From positions 1 through 64,000 of the forward strand of contig CAJVPP010000008.1 of assembly GCA_910592005.1 (NCBI GenBank): a stretch of 64,000 nucleotides of DNA. The letters are read 5' to 3'. This DNA comes from Funneliformis mosseae. Its lineage: Eukaryota > Glomeromycota > Glomeromycetes > Glomerales > Glomeraceae. A program made the position numbers and the translations under genes. The first letter of the stretch is position 1. Each line of letters starts with the position of its first letter. Shown one piece after another: positions 48,982 through 62,939 of this stretch. The notes under the pieces are model-generated. The model was not told where the DNA came from and made no database searches. It saw only the letters and a program-made list of their open reading frames with translations.

Positions 48982-49560
48982 TTTAGTTTTCTCTTTTATA
49001 TTTTTTACTTGATTTTTGTTTCATTTTCACTAATTGCTATAATTTTTTTAACTTATTTCTATTCTATTTTGATTCTTTTTTCTAGTTTTTCTATTTCTAC
49101 TTTCAAATTTTCTTATTTTGTCTCTAATTTTTTAATTTTTTCTATATATTCTTAATTTTACTTAGATATTTTATCAAAATTTTCCTTAGTTAATTTATTC
49201 TAATTATTAATTAAATTATCTAAAGAAAGATTTCAAAGATTATAATAATCATAGCAACTTTAACTGATTAAATTTCATCCTTCATACCTTTTTTTTAAAA
49301 TTCCTTATAGGGTTAAATTATCTTTGATTTGCTTTTTCTTATTCATTTTCTAAATAATTCTTTACTTTTTTCAGAATTTAATTAAATAAAATTAATTTAG
49401 ATATCTTTTTTATCTCTTACTTATAATAAGAAAAATAACTATAAGTATTAAAAATTACTCTTTTATAAGCTATTTTAGTAAAAAATATCCTATAAAAATT
49501 AGATAAATTTTTCTATAATTATGAATTTAATTAATAATCTTAATAATCACATTTATATCA
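48982..49560. other. AT-rich interval
   Basis: Contains the continuation of minus-strand coiled-coil-like coding remnant (49000-49250) and no other recognisable feature. Confidence 0.4.
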
Positions 49561-49574
49561 GAATTATTAGTATA

Positions 49575-50625
49575 ACTAGAGAATGGCGAGGGCTATTATG
49601 AAGTCTAAAACGTAAAAGACGCAGGATGTGGCAGAGATGTGAAAAAAATATTCTGAAGATATTCACTTCAAACTTCCTGTTAATGTAAAAAATTTTCACC
49701 AAAAAAGAACTTTAATTATGTAATGCTTTAGCTTTTATATTCCATTTATTCATATAATTATTTATAAATAATAAATAATACAAAGGCAATCAGGTGATTC
49801 TGAAATATAACAGAAATTTAAAAACATGTTTCTAAGATTATGCAACAGAGAAAGAAGTTTAAAATGACTGGAAAACTCTCACCACACAATTTGAAAAAAC
49901 CTTAATCAAGATGAACAAGAAAGATTCTCAGACGTAATATTAATTTTAATAAAGTGGAAAAAAGTCGATAAAATTAATATTGACATACTCAGATTATTGC
50001 AGCAACCAGTTGCCAAGATCGTAGGTATATACAGCAGAGAAGTTTAAGCTAAACAAGCTAACTCAGAAACGGTAAAAGGTCTTGAAACACAATTACTGTT
50101 GGCAAAAGGTACACATATCATATTAACAGCAAATATATGAACAGAAGGTAAATTGGTAAATAGCTCAATAGGAGTCATATAAGACATCATATTCGAAGAA
50201 TGGGGGCCACCTTCTCTTTCGGTAGCAGTATTCATCACATTTGAGAAGTATGAAGGACTCACAATTACTAATCTAGAAGGCGTCAAAGTTGTACTTATCG
50301 TGCCTATTAAAAGGTCATGGGAAGGTAAAAATGGAACGTAGTGTTCACGTCTACAGGTTTCCTTATGTCTTTCCTGAGTGATTACTGTGTACAAGAACCA
50401 AGGACTAATATTAGAAAAGACCAAAATCAATTTTGAAAACAAAGAGTTTGTAGTAGAACTTTTTTTATTGCAATATTACACGTCTATTTACTAAATGATA
50501 TCTCCTTCAAACAGTTCACGTTTAAAAGGTTGCTTCATATAAAGAACTTGCAAAGGTTACAAGAAAGGAAGCTCGAAGAAAGACGACTAGTTTTATTAAT
50601 ACTAGAAGAAAACACAATTTAACAT
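49575..50625 (+). pseudogene. PIF1-like helicase C-terminal remnant
   Basis: Plus-strand translation matches the C-terminal half of PIF1-like DNA helicases of the kind carried by eukaryotic repeats: NQDEQERFSDVILILIKW in a second frame, LRLLQQPVAKIVGIY, IIFEEWGPPSLSVAVFITF, LTITNLEGVKVVLIVPIKR, and the terminal helicase motif VITVYKNQGLILEKTKI. From about 49985 to 50490 a single frame holds but contains about seven stop codons, most explicable by C-to-T or G-to-A change. It is a dead copy; whether it came from a Helitron or a duplicated PIF1 gene cannot be decided from this fragment. Confidence 0.72.
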
Positions 50626-51960
50626 AACAGTATAAAGTGTTAAAAAAATAGAAACAAAGTATCAAAATATTATTTTAATTCATATTTCTCAGAAAAAATG
50701 GCAATACAAATAAAAAAAAAATATAAAGCCAAAAAAATTTTTTTAATGCAAAAAGTTTTTAAATAAATTTGATAAGGTTTGAAAAATGATCACGAGCAAC
50801 ACTGACAAATATAATAACTGAACGTTATCATCTCATAAGTTAAGCAGACAGACAGATCAATATTTTGTATCACTGAGCCTAAATCATAATAGTCCTCCGC
50901 TACGCTCCAGATTAATAACTTTCACTTAAAACAGTAATTATATATTATCTAATTTCTTCATTATTTAACTATTTAAATTCTTGATTTTTATTAGCTAATT
51001 GCTTTTTTAAAAGGTCTGACAGCCTTGACTCAATTTGTAAAGTGTGAGTTCCTATTGTAGTTATACTGCAATAAATTCTAATTTAATACTAGCTAAATGC
51101 AGATCACAATATTAATTTACTGCAAGATTTATCAGTTTGATTCTAAGAATAAATATTATAGAATATGCACAAACTATATATGTTAAAGATCATGAATTTG
51201 TAGAATATAGTGAACTCATGTGGCAATACAAGTAGTCATGTATACATAGAATTGATTGAGTTTGAAATTTATGTAAGGGAGCTAGTCTGTAATGGAAAAG
51301 TATTGCATCATCTACAAGGAGATCATCCCTAATAATAGGCTGTAACTGATCAATGATAGATACTGTATAACTTAAATTTAACAAGAGTTGTGGATTATAA
51401 ATAGTTTTTAGTTGAAATACTATAACATTTATAAAACTAATTAGAGTTTGAGAGATCTGAGTTCAATTCTTAGGATGATTTTGACAATCTGGATATACTA
51501 ACTATATTGAATAGCTATTCTGAATTAGGTTAGTAAAACTCTTCTTTTCAGTAATTGGTCAGAATCTTTCATATTAATAGCATCTAAAGAAAGCCATGTA
51601 ATACTTAAAATGCATAACTTATCACAAAAGCTAGTGGTGTTGGCAGCTCAGATCAGCTTGAGAAATAGCAAGAAGATATTTAGATTTATGAGATATAGCT
51701 TTAGATACCTCAGATAACCGATTACTAGAAAACTTAAAAAAAAAAAATTGCTTTTTTAATGTTTTAATTTTGTTTAATAGTTTCTTATTTGCTTATTATT
51801 ATTATTCTTTTAAAATATTTATTATAATTTTTTTTTTTATTTCTTTTTTTATTTATTCTTTTAATATATGCTTATATATTTTTTATGATTTCTTTATGAG
51901 AATATATTAAATATATAAATTATTTTAATACCTTTTTACTTTAAAAATGAAATATTTATT
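50626..51960. other. Repeat-derived interval without recognised gene
   Basis: Mostly AT-rich, with a patch at 50780-50940 containing the only CpG-bearing stretch nearby (CCTCCGCTACGCTCC) and another less AT-rich patch at 51600-51740. No coherent frame or RNA fold could be supported. Confidence 0.4.
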
Positions 51961-51969
51961 AAAAAATTA

Positions 51970-53740
51970 AACTTAATAATAATAAAGAATAAATTGATTA
52001 GTGATAAAGTTATAGAGGTGATTTTATTTTATTCATTGCCAGTATAAATTGGTCTTGAACAAGTAATATCTTTAAACTAATTCTTTACAAATAGATGAAT
52101 ATTATGATAAAAATATTCTTGTCTTTTGTAGTCTAAAGAAGGTAGTGTTAATACTAAAATAAATAAAAATTTAATCTCTTCAAAAATATCTGCTTTTTAA
52201 ATTTTCAATAAATTAAATTTAGTCAAAGATTCATTAGCAACTTCTTGAGTTTTGACAATACCAAAATTAAATGCTTCAAAAAAAAAATGATGATATTTCT
52301 ATATGCTTAACAATTTCTTAAAATAAATTTTTAAAATAGCTTTAATATCTAAATATTAAAAGTCTTTTCCACCTTTATAATATTAGGTTTTATTTAATTC
52401 TGCTAGATTAAATTTTTTATTAAATCAATCATATGACTTATATAATTTATACTTATTTTTTTATAGAAATTTTTTATTAAACTAAAGTCACCATCATATT
52501 TGAATTTGGTATATCTTAGAATTATAAAATTTAATTCAATACTTTCATAATAACCACATATTACTAAATATAAATAAAATCAAATAGTTACATTATTTTT
52601 ATTTTGTTTTCTAACATTATCATAAGTAATCTTTAAATACTTTTTATCTTTATTCAATTTTTTAATTTCATTAAAAATCATATTCAGTATGCCATTTGAT
52701 CCTTTTTCTATAATTTCATTTTCATCAAAAATATAATTAATTTACTCTCTTACTACTTTATTTGAATACCAAACAAATAAACTTTACATAACTAAAGTAA
52801 TATATTTTACTTACTTGTTGATTTAAATAGATATATGAACATTTTAGACTTAATTATAACTATAATATGCTATAGCATCAATACTGCAATATTTTGTTTT
52901 ACCTTTTGATTAACTAATTTTCTTTGTTCTTTTGCTAATTTAATATTTTTATTATAATTATTTCTTTTTAATTTGGCTTTGAACAGATATTTTTTAAATC
53001 TTTAAGTAAATCTTTAACTTCATTCTCTTAACAAGCATTATAATGTAAACCATTTTGAAAATGTTATATAAATCAGTTTTAGAACTTATAATTTGAATTT
53101 CTGATGTTATTGATATCATAGTTTTCTAAATGTATTATATTTTAAGAATTTTAATTTGCTATTTTCTTTTAATTTATCTAGAAAATATCTATACACTAAT
53201 TTATAATTCATTTCAGCTGGTAAAAATATAACTGATTAAGTTATTCTATTAACACTTTTATCTAAGCTTAATAAGCTAGTATAATTTTCTAAAAATTCTT
53301 TATTATTTCAATAATATTTTTATTAATTACCATTTTAGTTTCTATTAAGGTATTCTTTTTATGTTTCCATAAATTCTAAGTAAAAGACCATTGTTTATCA
53401 GATGATTTTTAATATTTTCAAAATAAATTTTACCAATTTCTAATATATTGAGATAAGCTTCTTGACAAATAATATATTATAATCTTAATGATAAAAAATT
53501 CTTTTGTTAGATCTGATTTTCTTTTTAAGATATCTACTAGTGCTTATTAATTTACTATCTATTGTCTTAAGTTAAACCATTAAAAATATGTCTTATTCTA
53601 GTTTAAAAAAAACTTAAAAAGATTCTCTTAATTCTGCAAATTATTTCTTAAAAATATTTTAAAAAGCAATCAAAATCACAATCTTTTTTTAAAAATTAAT
53701 TATTTTTTGATATTTATTAAAGTCATTATACTTATTATTA
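51970..53740 (-). pseudogene. Degenerate DDE-transposase-like repeat protein
   Basis: Minus-strand translation, with many stops and some shifts, runs through LPAEMNYKLVYRYFLDKL, KNIKLAKEQRKLVNQKV, ENEIIEKGSNGILNMIF, ITYDNVRKQNKNNVT, YYESIELNFIILRYTKFKYD, VKTQEVANESL and SLDYKRQEYFYHNIH. I associate the order (DN..QNKNN then GHTKF-like then basic tail) with a repetitive DDE-type element common in Rhizophagus. The named superfamily is uncertain. Most changes look like transitions. Confidence 0.5.
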
Positions 53741-56700
53741 CTTTTCATATACCTTTATCTTTATATATATATAATTTTATGTTCATCTTATAGATTTTTA
53801 AAATCTTGAATTTTTCTATTAATATACTAAAAAAATTTATGTAATATATAAAAAATTCTCTTTTTTATTATATATAATTCATTTATTATCTATATCTTTA
53901 TAAAAAATTTAATATATAAAATATACTGAAAATGTATTGAAAATATACTGTATATGTGATTTTATTATAAGTGTATTTTCAGAAAATACATAAAATTTTT
54001 CTGTAAAAACTCGATATTCTGTGTATAAATGTATAGTAAATGTACTAAATAATACATAATTTATCTTAAAATTATATGATAATTATTTTGAATTTCAGAA
54101 AATATACTAAATCTGTTATAAAATTTGTATGTACAATCAACCTTTACTATAATAAACTTTATGTTCTAGTCTTCAACTTTACTATAAGGCTATAGTGAAG
54201 ATTTTAAGAGATTGATTAGCCATTTTGTTATAATAAGTATATTTTTATTATATTTGTTTAAAAAATTCGTTATATCAAGAGTTAACTGTAAATTATATTA
54301 AAATTATACTGAAATTTATACAAAATCATTCAGAAATTTATATAGAAATTATACAGAAAATATTTAAAATATTAATGTTTAACTAATTATATAGAAATTA
54401 TTTAGAATATATATAAAAATTATATAAAATTTTAAATAGATATTTTATTTAAAATAATAATATAATAACATTTATATATCTTATTGATGATTGCATAACA
54501 TATATGTTTTACTTTAAAAAAGCAATAAAAATTAATTAAAATATATATAATAATAAATAATAAAATAATAATATTTCTTATTTTCCTCTTGATGATTATA
54601 TGATAAGATTATTCATTATATCTGTATTTTGAAAATAAATAAAATAAAATAAAATCAATTAATAATAACATTCTGATAATATAATAATATTTCTTATTCT
54701 TTTTTTGATTGATCACATAATAAGTTATTTACCATAATCACTAAATAAATTATATACTTGTATATCAAAAACAATTAAATGTGTTTAATTTCTGAAATAT
54801 ATAATGGAATATACATTTTCATCTTAAAAATATTGAAACACAAAAAATAACTATCAATTAATAAGTTAATTAGTATTAAAACTTCACATATAATTTTCTA
54901 AACGTTTTAGAATTATTTCTTGATATAAGCCTTGTAGGACTTTTGTCTAATTGACTGATGTAAATCAATTATTCAATACTTGGATAACTTAATTATACTT
55001 TTTGAGAATGTAATATTTCACTAATAAAATACTGAAATATTGATAAAAGTGTTTTTAGTTATATCAAAGGTTATTATACTGTATATTTTAAAAACTGACA
55101 GAATTTATATATTTAGAAAACAAGTATTCTCATATGTTATTATTATTAATTTAGTTATATTTAAATACTAGATGCAAAAATAGTCAACTAAGTAGTAGAT
55201 TAATAAATATATACAAGTGATATTATTTCTAAAACTGTAAAATAGAATTTTTAGTTAAAACATGAATAAAGCTTCGTTATAATGAATAATTTACTTGTAT
55301 GATTAAATAAATTAGCCAATCATATGAAGAGTTAATACCATATATTTATATCAGAAAATAAGCGATCTGATTGGCTACAGACATATACATAAAAAATAAC
55401 TTTTATGTGTTATAAATGCATCATAGACTTTTATCAGGTAATACGCAAATTTATAAGAATAGAAAGTAATTTTAGATTGTATTAAAAAGACCTTCAAGAA
55501 ATGAAAGATTCTAATTCATTTGATACAGTAAAAGAAGAAAAAGCTCGAGAAATTCTCAACAAATAGAAGGTATATTCATTTAACAGAAATAAAATTTGAA
55601 TGGATTAAGAGATAGATTTGAACAGTTATAAACTGCTTGTTCAATACTAAGTGCAAGCTAGGACTACTCATCTCTAGTAATGAATTGCTCATTTGACACT
55701 TAGTGCAAGCTGAAACTGTTCATCTTACAATGATGATCTTTTAATTCAACGTTTTCTTTGTTTATATTATTGATTTGTTATTATTCACAATAATGCTTTC
55801 TTTTTTCAACATTTATTATTTTTCTTTCTTCTTGGTAAATTTCATAGGTAATCTTTTCTTTTCTTAGATAAGCTTCTAGTATCTGAGTATCATTTATTCT
55901 GAAAATATAAGGAGCAATTTTTTTACCTTGTTCCTTTTCAAAATACTTCTAATGGTGCTGTAATTTTTGGATTCATAATATATCTAATATAAATGAGTTT
56001 TATATTAATTATTTTTGTTTAGATGAATATCATGATCACATTATATCGATAATACAATTTGTAATGTTAAACAAACATTATTGATCCCTGAAATCCTTGG
56101 TAATACCAATATTCACTTTGTCTGCAAAATACCCCATATTATATAATAATTAATGCTATACTGGAATTTATAATGATTATTATTATACATATTGTTTTTT
56201 AAAATTTATTTATAAAGAAATTTAATGTATTTTTTAAAGTGAGATATTTGAGATTATTTTTTTTATACCTTTTAAATTTTCAACAGCTTTTATTACTTAT
56301 AATCAAACTTTCTCATTATTTTACTTTAAAGTTTACATGAAATAATCAATAAATATTAACAAAAAATTTGAATGAAATTAATGCTAAAAAGATGAAAATT
56401 TTTATGGTTTTAACTATTTTTAAAAAAATTGCAATTCTATACTTAAATGAAATAAACCCTCACACCTTTTCTAGTAAAGATGATCTTAAGAGATTTGATT
56501 TTAATCGTTCAGGAAGAGAAAAAGGAACGTAGAAATCCAAAGGCTCTATATATCATGAGTATTTAAAATTCACAAAATGTTTGATATTCATTATAAACAT
56601 GTATGGTTAAGTATATCATTTAGAAAAGAATGGAATTGGAATGGAAAAATTAATGTTTCAAAGTGATTTAAAAAAATTGGATAAAGACACGGTATTAGAG

Positions 56701-56782
56701 AAATTAATTTTTTTTTTGAAATATATTTATATATATATATATTTTTTTTTTTTTAAAAAAAAAGGTTGTCTTTACGATAACC
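53741..56782. other. CpG-poor AT-rich interval with repeat fragments
   Basis: At 55440-55580 a plus-strand fragment (frame containing FDTVKEEKAREILN) looks like another repeat-protein remnant. At 55620-55730 two ~50-bp direct repeats share CACTTAGTGCAAGCT or a close variant. No gene supported. CpG content rises abruptly at about 56750, the 3' edge of PARN. Confidence 0.45.
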
Positions 56783-59700
56783 TTACCCAAGTTTGGTCTT
56801 CTTGGCCGTACTACTAGTACTAGTATCATCGCTACAATCGTCATTTGCTGAAATTTGTGGCGACAAAGTACGCTTAGTACTTAAAGTTAATATATCCGAA
56901 TCATTTACTGGGGAAATGCTCCAATCACCCTGATTACCCTGTGTGTTCTCCATATCTTCAATTTTACCAGAATTTAATTCCCAACCATTGCTATAGTCTC
57001 TAGGCATTTCGTATTTGTTTTTAAATTCAAATTCTATATCTTCAATTATGTTACCATTTATACCTAAAGTAACACACGATTAGCAACATGAAGAAACTGA
57101 TGATTAAAATTAACAAACGATATATATACATAAACTCACCGTTAACTATCGATTCGTCATCAACTGGGCTTTGTTCCTCAGGATCTTTGTTATCCTCTAA
57201 ATTAGCATCCAGTATTGCATTTATCCAATCATTCCAAGATTGGATGTTGATATCACCAATTTCTTGCGTTATGTTCTTTTCTTGAGCTACTTGATGCCTT
57301 TTCCCACCTACCATATATGATGAAAATAACTTTGTTTTACGTAATAATCCCTCAGGGACTTTGCTGGCTTTCTTGTCGTCTTTTACTGTTAGCCAACAAT
57401 GGGTATCATCAACCCATTGAAAGAATATATTACCAAACTCACCAAATATAGTATAAAGAATCTGTTGTGAACAAGAAGTGGGAATATTTGATAACAAAAA
57501 TCCATTTGGTCTAGCAGGTGGATCTACATTTAAAATGTTAGAAAACTATTTTGTATAGAGAAAAAAAATTTCTCAAATACTTACTTCCATCTTCACCATC
57601 AAGACATAAATATTTGAAATCAGATCTTAACAAATGTAATTTATTATAAAAACGGGTTACTTTCTCGTTCTTAAATAGCTCTGTGACCAAATGCGTGTCT
57701 TTATCCACATCTTCCCGTTCCTGTTCCATTGGATCTTCAGAGCTTTCCATCAAAGCTTCATAAAAATTAGCGTAATAATCTATATTTTCCACTTTTTAAA
57801 ATAATATGTATTAATTAGAGAAAATTTAGATTTACTAGAATGTTTATACGCTTACCTTTTACATTTAAAATGTATACTGCTAATCTTATAAAGTTGTATC
57901 CGGTAACGTAAGCATCATAACCGGCCTCGTGATTTTGTGATTCATCATTAAAAGTGTAAAGCTTGAATCTTGGGTCCAGGACTATAAATTATCACAATAA
58001 AGTTATAAAATACCTGAAAAAAAAAGGAGGAAAGTTATTATTAAGTAAGTTAAGAAAAAATTTAATATTTACCAACTTTCGGCGCTTCGTCAAAGGGTGG
58101 TGCCTGAACAGTTTGTAAAATATCCTGAACTCCATTTTTTGGTAACAATTCCTGATTTATAACATTAAATATATTAAATATTGATGGTCTGCTAGAACTA
58201 ATATCAACTTATGAGTGAAATACCTGCAGCTTTCGATGGCTTGCTGCCAAATGTTTGGTATCAATAACGCTACATTTGAAAGGCAAATTCCATTCAAATA
58301 TCAACACTTAAAATAAATTTCAGATATTATAATTATGATATCTAAAGACCTTTCTCAACTCACATTTCAAACAAATCATGTACGAGATTTTTCCATTCTT
58401 TTAATTTTTCTGGTAGATCCTCCCAGAATTGATGTATCAATTGACATATATCTAACAAGCAATTATGACCGACAATAGGTTTTTTGGAATTTATTAATAG
58501 TTCAATAATACTACGGAAATTTAAGCTAGCAGATAGAGCCTTGATAAATAAATGATATTAAATTAGCAGCTTTATAAAAAATCTATGTGAAAACTCAAAA
58601 AGTAGAACATACTTCGGCAGCATCATCTATTGATTTCTTTTCTTTTTGTTCCTTCGTCATTCGTGAGAATAAGATACTTTTCGTTTTGCTCTCTGCCGAC
58701 GCAACATCTTTGAACCTATAAACGATAATCAAATTGATAGATGAAATCAAATGCTTAGAATAAAGATATATAAAGATAATATATGCCACCTTTGCCTATA
58801 TTCCTGAAAGATCAACCGCTTCTGTCTCACGGTAAAAGTCTCCACCGTTAATTGTTCTTTGTCTGTTTCGTAAAGCCATGTGTTGATAGATGTCCTTAAA
58901 ATTCGATTTTCCGGATTAAAAACAAAGAAATGTTATACATAATAAGATTCCAGTGAAAGATATTAGGTTGGATAAATTTAACAGAATGTCAAAAGATCGA
59001 TTGACTTACATAATTTTATCAACGAAAGCTTTAGTATCATCATCTGGCGGATTGTCTATGAAAATCAAATAGATTATCAGAAACGGAGAATCAATTAAAT
59101 TCTAAAACTTTAAATTACCAAGCTGCCTTTGAGCGATGTCGGCTCTTCTCTGTGTAAGTTTTTCCTCATCTGTTTTATTAAGAAATGGTATTCCTTTACA
59201 TTATGGGATGTAAGTAAAAGATTATTAATCGGCTCACAAAAGTAATAAATAATAATAATCAATATATCATCAGCATACCTTGTGCAATTAATTTATTGAA
59301 ATCAAATCCACATTTTGATAAAAAATGTAGACTTGACCCACTACACATAAAACAGGTATCATGATAATCCCTCCTATCGGAATTTGCAGGAAATATATAA
59401 AAGTTAAATGGTCTCGCTATAAATGTATCCTCCGTTTCCGAATATGTAAAAGTACATATCCCGAATTGAATGGTAAGAAACTAAAAAAAAAAAAAAATTT
59501 TACAAATATTATTTACTTTCAATAGCATACATAGATAGTATCGAATTGAGTATAATACATACTTTTGTCGCGGCAGTTCGAACTTTGGTATATCTTAACT
59601 GCGGATCATCAAATGACTTTATTCTTTCAATGCGTTCGCTCAAGCCTATTTAACAGAAGAATACGCGATTAGCAAGTTAAAACCCAAAGAAAAAATTGCA

Positions 59701-59818
59701 AGCACTTAAATTCTTGCGCACCAGTCAACTCTGTGTCAATTGCTATAAAATCGGCTCCTTCAATAGCTTCTTGAATCAAGGGAAAACATTCATGGAAATT
59801 ATTTTTGAGAATTTCCAT
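56783..59818 (-). CDS. PARN: Poly(A)-specific ribonuclease PARN (CAF1-family deadenylase)
   Basis: Fourteen exons splice to 669 residues with closed phases: 59818-59722, 59645-59563, 59480-59279, 59193-59119, 59055-59010, 58894-58790, 58715-58613, 58539-58364, 58269-58224, 58151-58073, 57981-57856, 57791-57585, 57523-57140, 57063-56783. The start MEILKNNFHECFPLIQEAIE followed by ADFIAIDTELTG matches the PARN N-terminus with the first two DEDD acidic residues (D28, E30). The third is in PIVGHNCLLDICQLIHQFW and the last in NHEAGYDAYVTGYNFI, with its His. An R3H-like region lies between (about 150-240). An RRM follows (FLLSNIPTSC; GEFGNIFFQWVDDTHCWL). The C-terminus is acidic and ends in a basic AKKTKLG, a candidate nuclear signal. 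PARN shortens mRNA and small-RNA poly(A) tails. Length is close to vertebrate PARN. Confidence 0.95.
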
Positions 59819-60620
59819 TGTGTATATTAAATATTATTATTTACTGATTTCGTTAGATAAAATATTTAATAATTTCTCGTGGGAATTAATTACCGATACA
59901 TTATTATCGGAATTTGAAACGATGATAACGTCATCAAGCATAGATTAGCGAATGAATGACAAACTTTAATTTTTGCATAAATTAAGAGATCTCGATCTTC
60001 ACAAGGGCGATCAATTTAAGGAAGAAAAAAATGATAAATCCTAATTTGGTAATACAGAATTTTTTTATATTATTTTATTTTATTTTTAAATCAAGAAGTA
60101 TAAATTCATATTTCTTCCAAAAGATTAATAGTTTTTTTTTTTTCGTAAATTGAATTTCTTTTTTTTCCGAAAAAAAAATTATCTTCTTATCGATCTCACA
60201 AATAAAAAAAAAAATTTTTTCCTTCCAAATTTCCATACGTGAAAAATAAAAGAATGAAAGAACTTTTCTTTTCTGAAACTTTACGAATAATCGAAAATGA
60301 AAAAAAAATCACCTGAATTTTATAGAATTCGATTTTCGTCGAATTTTTCCAGTGAAAAAAAAATTCCCAAAATATTAAATCCCAAAATTTTCATTTAAAA
60401 GATTCTCTGATTTCTTTCCTTTTATTTTATTTTTTTAATTTTAAAAAAAAAAATAATTTCGTAACTAATATAAGAAAAAAATAATTTGATCTTACTTAAT
60501 TTCTGAATTTTTTTTTCGCCAGCCAAATTGATAACATAAAATGTCAAAAGAGATGACCGGACTTACACGCCTAAATGATGACGACGGTGACAAATTATAA
60601 TTAGTTAAAATATGTCTATT
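59819..60620. other. 5' region of PARN
   Basis: AT-rich with several CpG sites and poly(A/T) tracts; presumably the PARN promoter. No gene recognised. CpG drops sharply after about 60600. Confidence 0.5.
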
Positions 60621-60649
60621 TTGAGATGATTGAAATAAATTGAGGGTTA

Positions 60650-62160
60650 AAACATTGAATTGCATTGAATAATAGTAAAGCAGAATGAGTATCTATATGT
60701 TTTTCAAAGTTTTTCAATGCTAATTTAAAAGCTTCAGAAAAAATTGACATAAGGTATTCATAATTTTAATAATTCTGAGATAATAGTTGTATCATTTCTA
60801 CACTAATTGGTGGATTATTTATTCCATTTCGCAAAAATGCTCTTATTTGTTCTATTCTTAAAAAAAAACAAAGGAGCAATAACCAAATTTCTTATTTTAA
60901 AAAATTCAAGATCCAATATTAATCTAAAAAATATTAAATTTTTATATTTTAGTAATAATAAAATAATAAAAAATATTTTTAATATTTACCTTTATGCATT
61001 AAATGAAATAAATTTAATTAAAATATCTATATAAAAACTAAAACTTTGATTTTGAAAAATCTTTTTAATTCTTTAATAACATTAGAATTTTTTTCTGCAT
61101 ATTTTTCAATAAAAAATGTAACCATATGTTGATAATAATTTTTCATCTAAATTAAAAATTTAAACTAAGAATTACATCTAGTCTTAATAAGTAAAGAAGG
61201 TAAATTAACAAATAAATCTTGTATGCTTTCTTCATTAAATAAATTTTCATTTGTATTAAAAAAACAGATTTTGAAATCAAATGTTCTTTCCATCTTCTTT
61301 TTTTGCTGCTAAGTATACAAATAATGTTTTAATATGTTTAACTACAATATCTAATAATTTAAAGTATTTAAAATTTGACTAAGTTTCATTAATAAGATTA
61401 TAAGTATGAACAAAACATGTGTTATAAAATAAGTGTGATATTAATAGAAATAAGATATTGGTAAAACTTTATTCATATATGATACATTAACACTAATAAA
61501 AAATATTAAATTATAAAAGAAATATTATAAGAATAAATATTATTAAGAAAAGCTTGTACAATTGTTATATTATTAACAGTTTCTAAAAAAGGGTATTTAC
61601 TAATATAGCTTTATTTTAATAACTAAATAATACATTAAGAACACTTCTTCCACAACTATCTATTATTTCATCCATAATTACAGAAATCTTTAATTAGCTA
61701 ATTTATTCATTAATATATTTTTTGCTGATTCAAAAATAGCTAAAAAATATCTTTTGCATAGATAATTTGCATTAACAGCTTCATCTTTAATTTTTAATTA
61801 TTGATGTTAATATAAATATTTAAAATAAAAAAATTACTAATATAAAATATAGATAAAAATCTTATTATTATTATAATATTTTATAAAAAAAAAATTTAAG
61901 TTTATCAATCTTTTCAAGTAAGATGTCAGCTTTAGTAAATATTTTAATAAGATATAAATTTAATTTTTGTTTTTTTTGATCTAATTTAATAAATATTTAA
62001 AATAGTTATTTGTAAAGCTTTAGCACTCTTAATAACTTTTCTTTTCTTTTTTAAATGAGTTAGTGAGTTTATATAAGCTTTGATAACAGACTTACGCTTA
62101 TAATTAACTACATAATTACAAAATTTACAATATAATTTTTATTTTTTAAATGAAAATAAA
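60650..62160 (-). pseudogene. BED-finger transposase-type pseudogene
   Basis: From about 62140 on the minus strand a zinc-finger BED-like start is visible (YCKFCNYVVNYKRKSVIKAY, then INSLTHLKK). Broken segments follow: a DSCGRSVLNVL-like patch, FLETVNNITIVQAFLNNIYS, FFISVNVSYMNKVLP and, near 60800-60650, AFLRNGINNPPISVEMIQ. This order matches BED/hAT-related transposase proteins abundant in Rhizophagus. Stops and shifts are throughout and CpG is depleted. Confidence 0.55.
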
Positions 62161-62389
62161 TTTTAAATTAAGAATTTTTTAATAATCTTTTAGATACTAA
62201 AACTATTTTTTTTTAAAAAAAAAATATAGATAATCATAATGATCAATTAAATATTTATTCTTTAAATGGTAAATATATAATAGATCACGTGAAAAATGCA
62301 AAAAATGATAAAATTACCTTAAAAGTATAATGCATATATAATGTAAAATTATAGTATATAAATATGAATTTATGTAAATATATAAATCT

Positions 62390-62930
62390 GTAGACTCTAA
62401 GTTAGAGCAGTATTGACATTTGATCATTTGGCTGATATTTGACTATAATTTTTTAGCCGTTTGGCTATGATTAAAATAGCCAAATTTTATTTTAAATTTG
62501 TTTAGCTAAAAAATCTTTTTATATAATAGCTTACAAAAGAAATAGAAACATAATTAGTTAATTACATTAAAATTTGACATTTCTAAAATTCAGAATGTTA
62601 AAATTCTTGCAAAATTGTAAAATTACAAAATTGATATTTCTAACATTTAGAATACTCTATTTTGCAAGAATTTTAACATTTCAAAATATTAGTAGCATTA
62701 ATTTTTTGTAAATTTGCAAAACTTTGAATGTTAGAGCTATCAAAAATTTTGCAATTTTACAATAAATTGCAATTTGCAAATAAAACAAAGCCAAAATTAG
62801 CAAAGTCATGTGATATATGGCTGATTTAACTGATTAGTGATTTTGGCTGCTAATTTTAGCCAACTGGCTAAATTGGTCAACAGCCAACAAATTAGGCTTG
62901 GTTATGATCTTGATTAGGGTTAGTTAGGGT
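62390..62930. mobile_element. Palindrome-rich element with TTGGCTA subterminal motifs
   Basis: Both sides carry clusters of GGCTA/TAGCC (62435-62515 and 62815-62890). The centre holds a 22-bp inverted repeat (62593-62614 against 62660-62681, AATGTTAAAATTCTTGCAAA). The arrangement parallels the other hAT-like elements (ends, then a short subterminal motif, then internal palindromes), but I could not fix exact ends or target duplication. Confidence 0.4.
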
Positions 62931-62939
62931 TAGGCGTTA
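62913..62939 (+). repeat. Short interstitial telomere-like stretch
   Basis: ATTAGGGTTAGTTAGGGTTA gives three imperfect TTAGGG units inside the window. TTAGGG is the common fungal telomere repeat. With so few units it may be chance or a scar. Confidence 0.4.

Noticed and set aside
50044..50442. 132-codon open frame on the minus strand
   Set aside because: It is antisense to the PIF1-helicase relic, whose plus-strand translation matches helicase motifs in order; the minus frame has no family resemblance.
51440..51475. GAGTTCAATTCTTAGGAT, like a tRNA T-arm and acceptor end
   Set aside because: No matching acceptor strand or anticodon arm at the right distance; at best a decayed tRNA-derived repeat.
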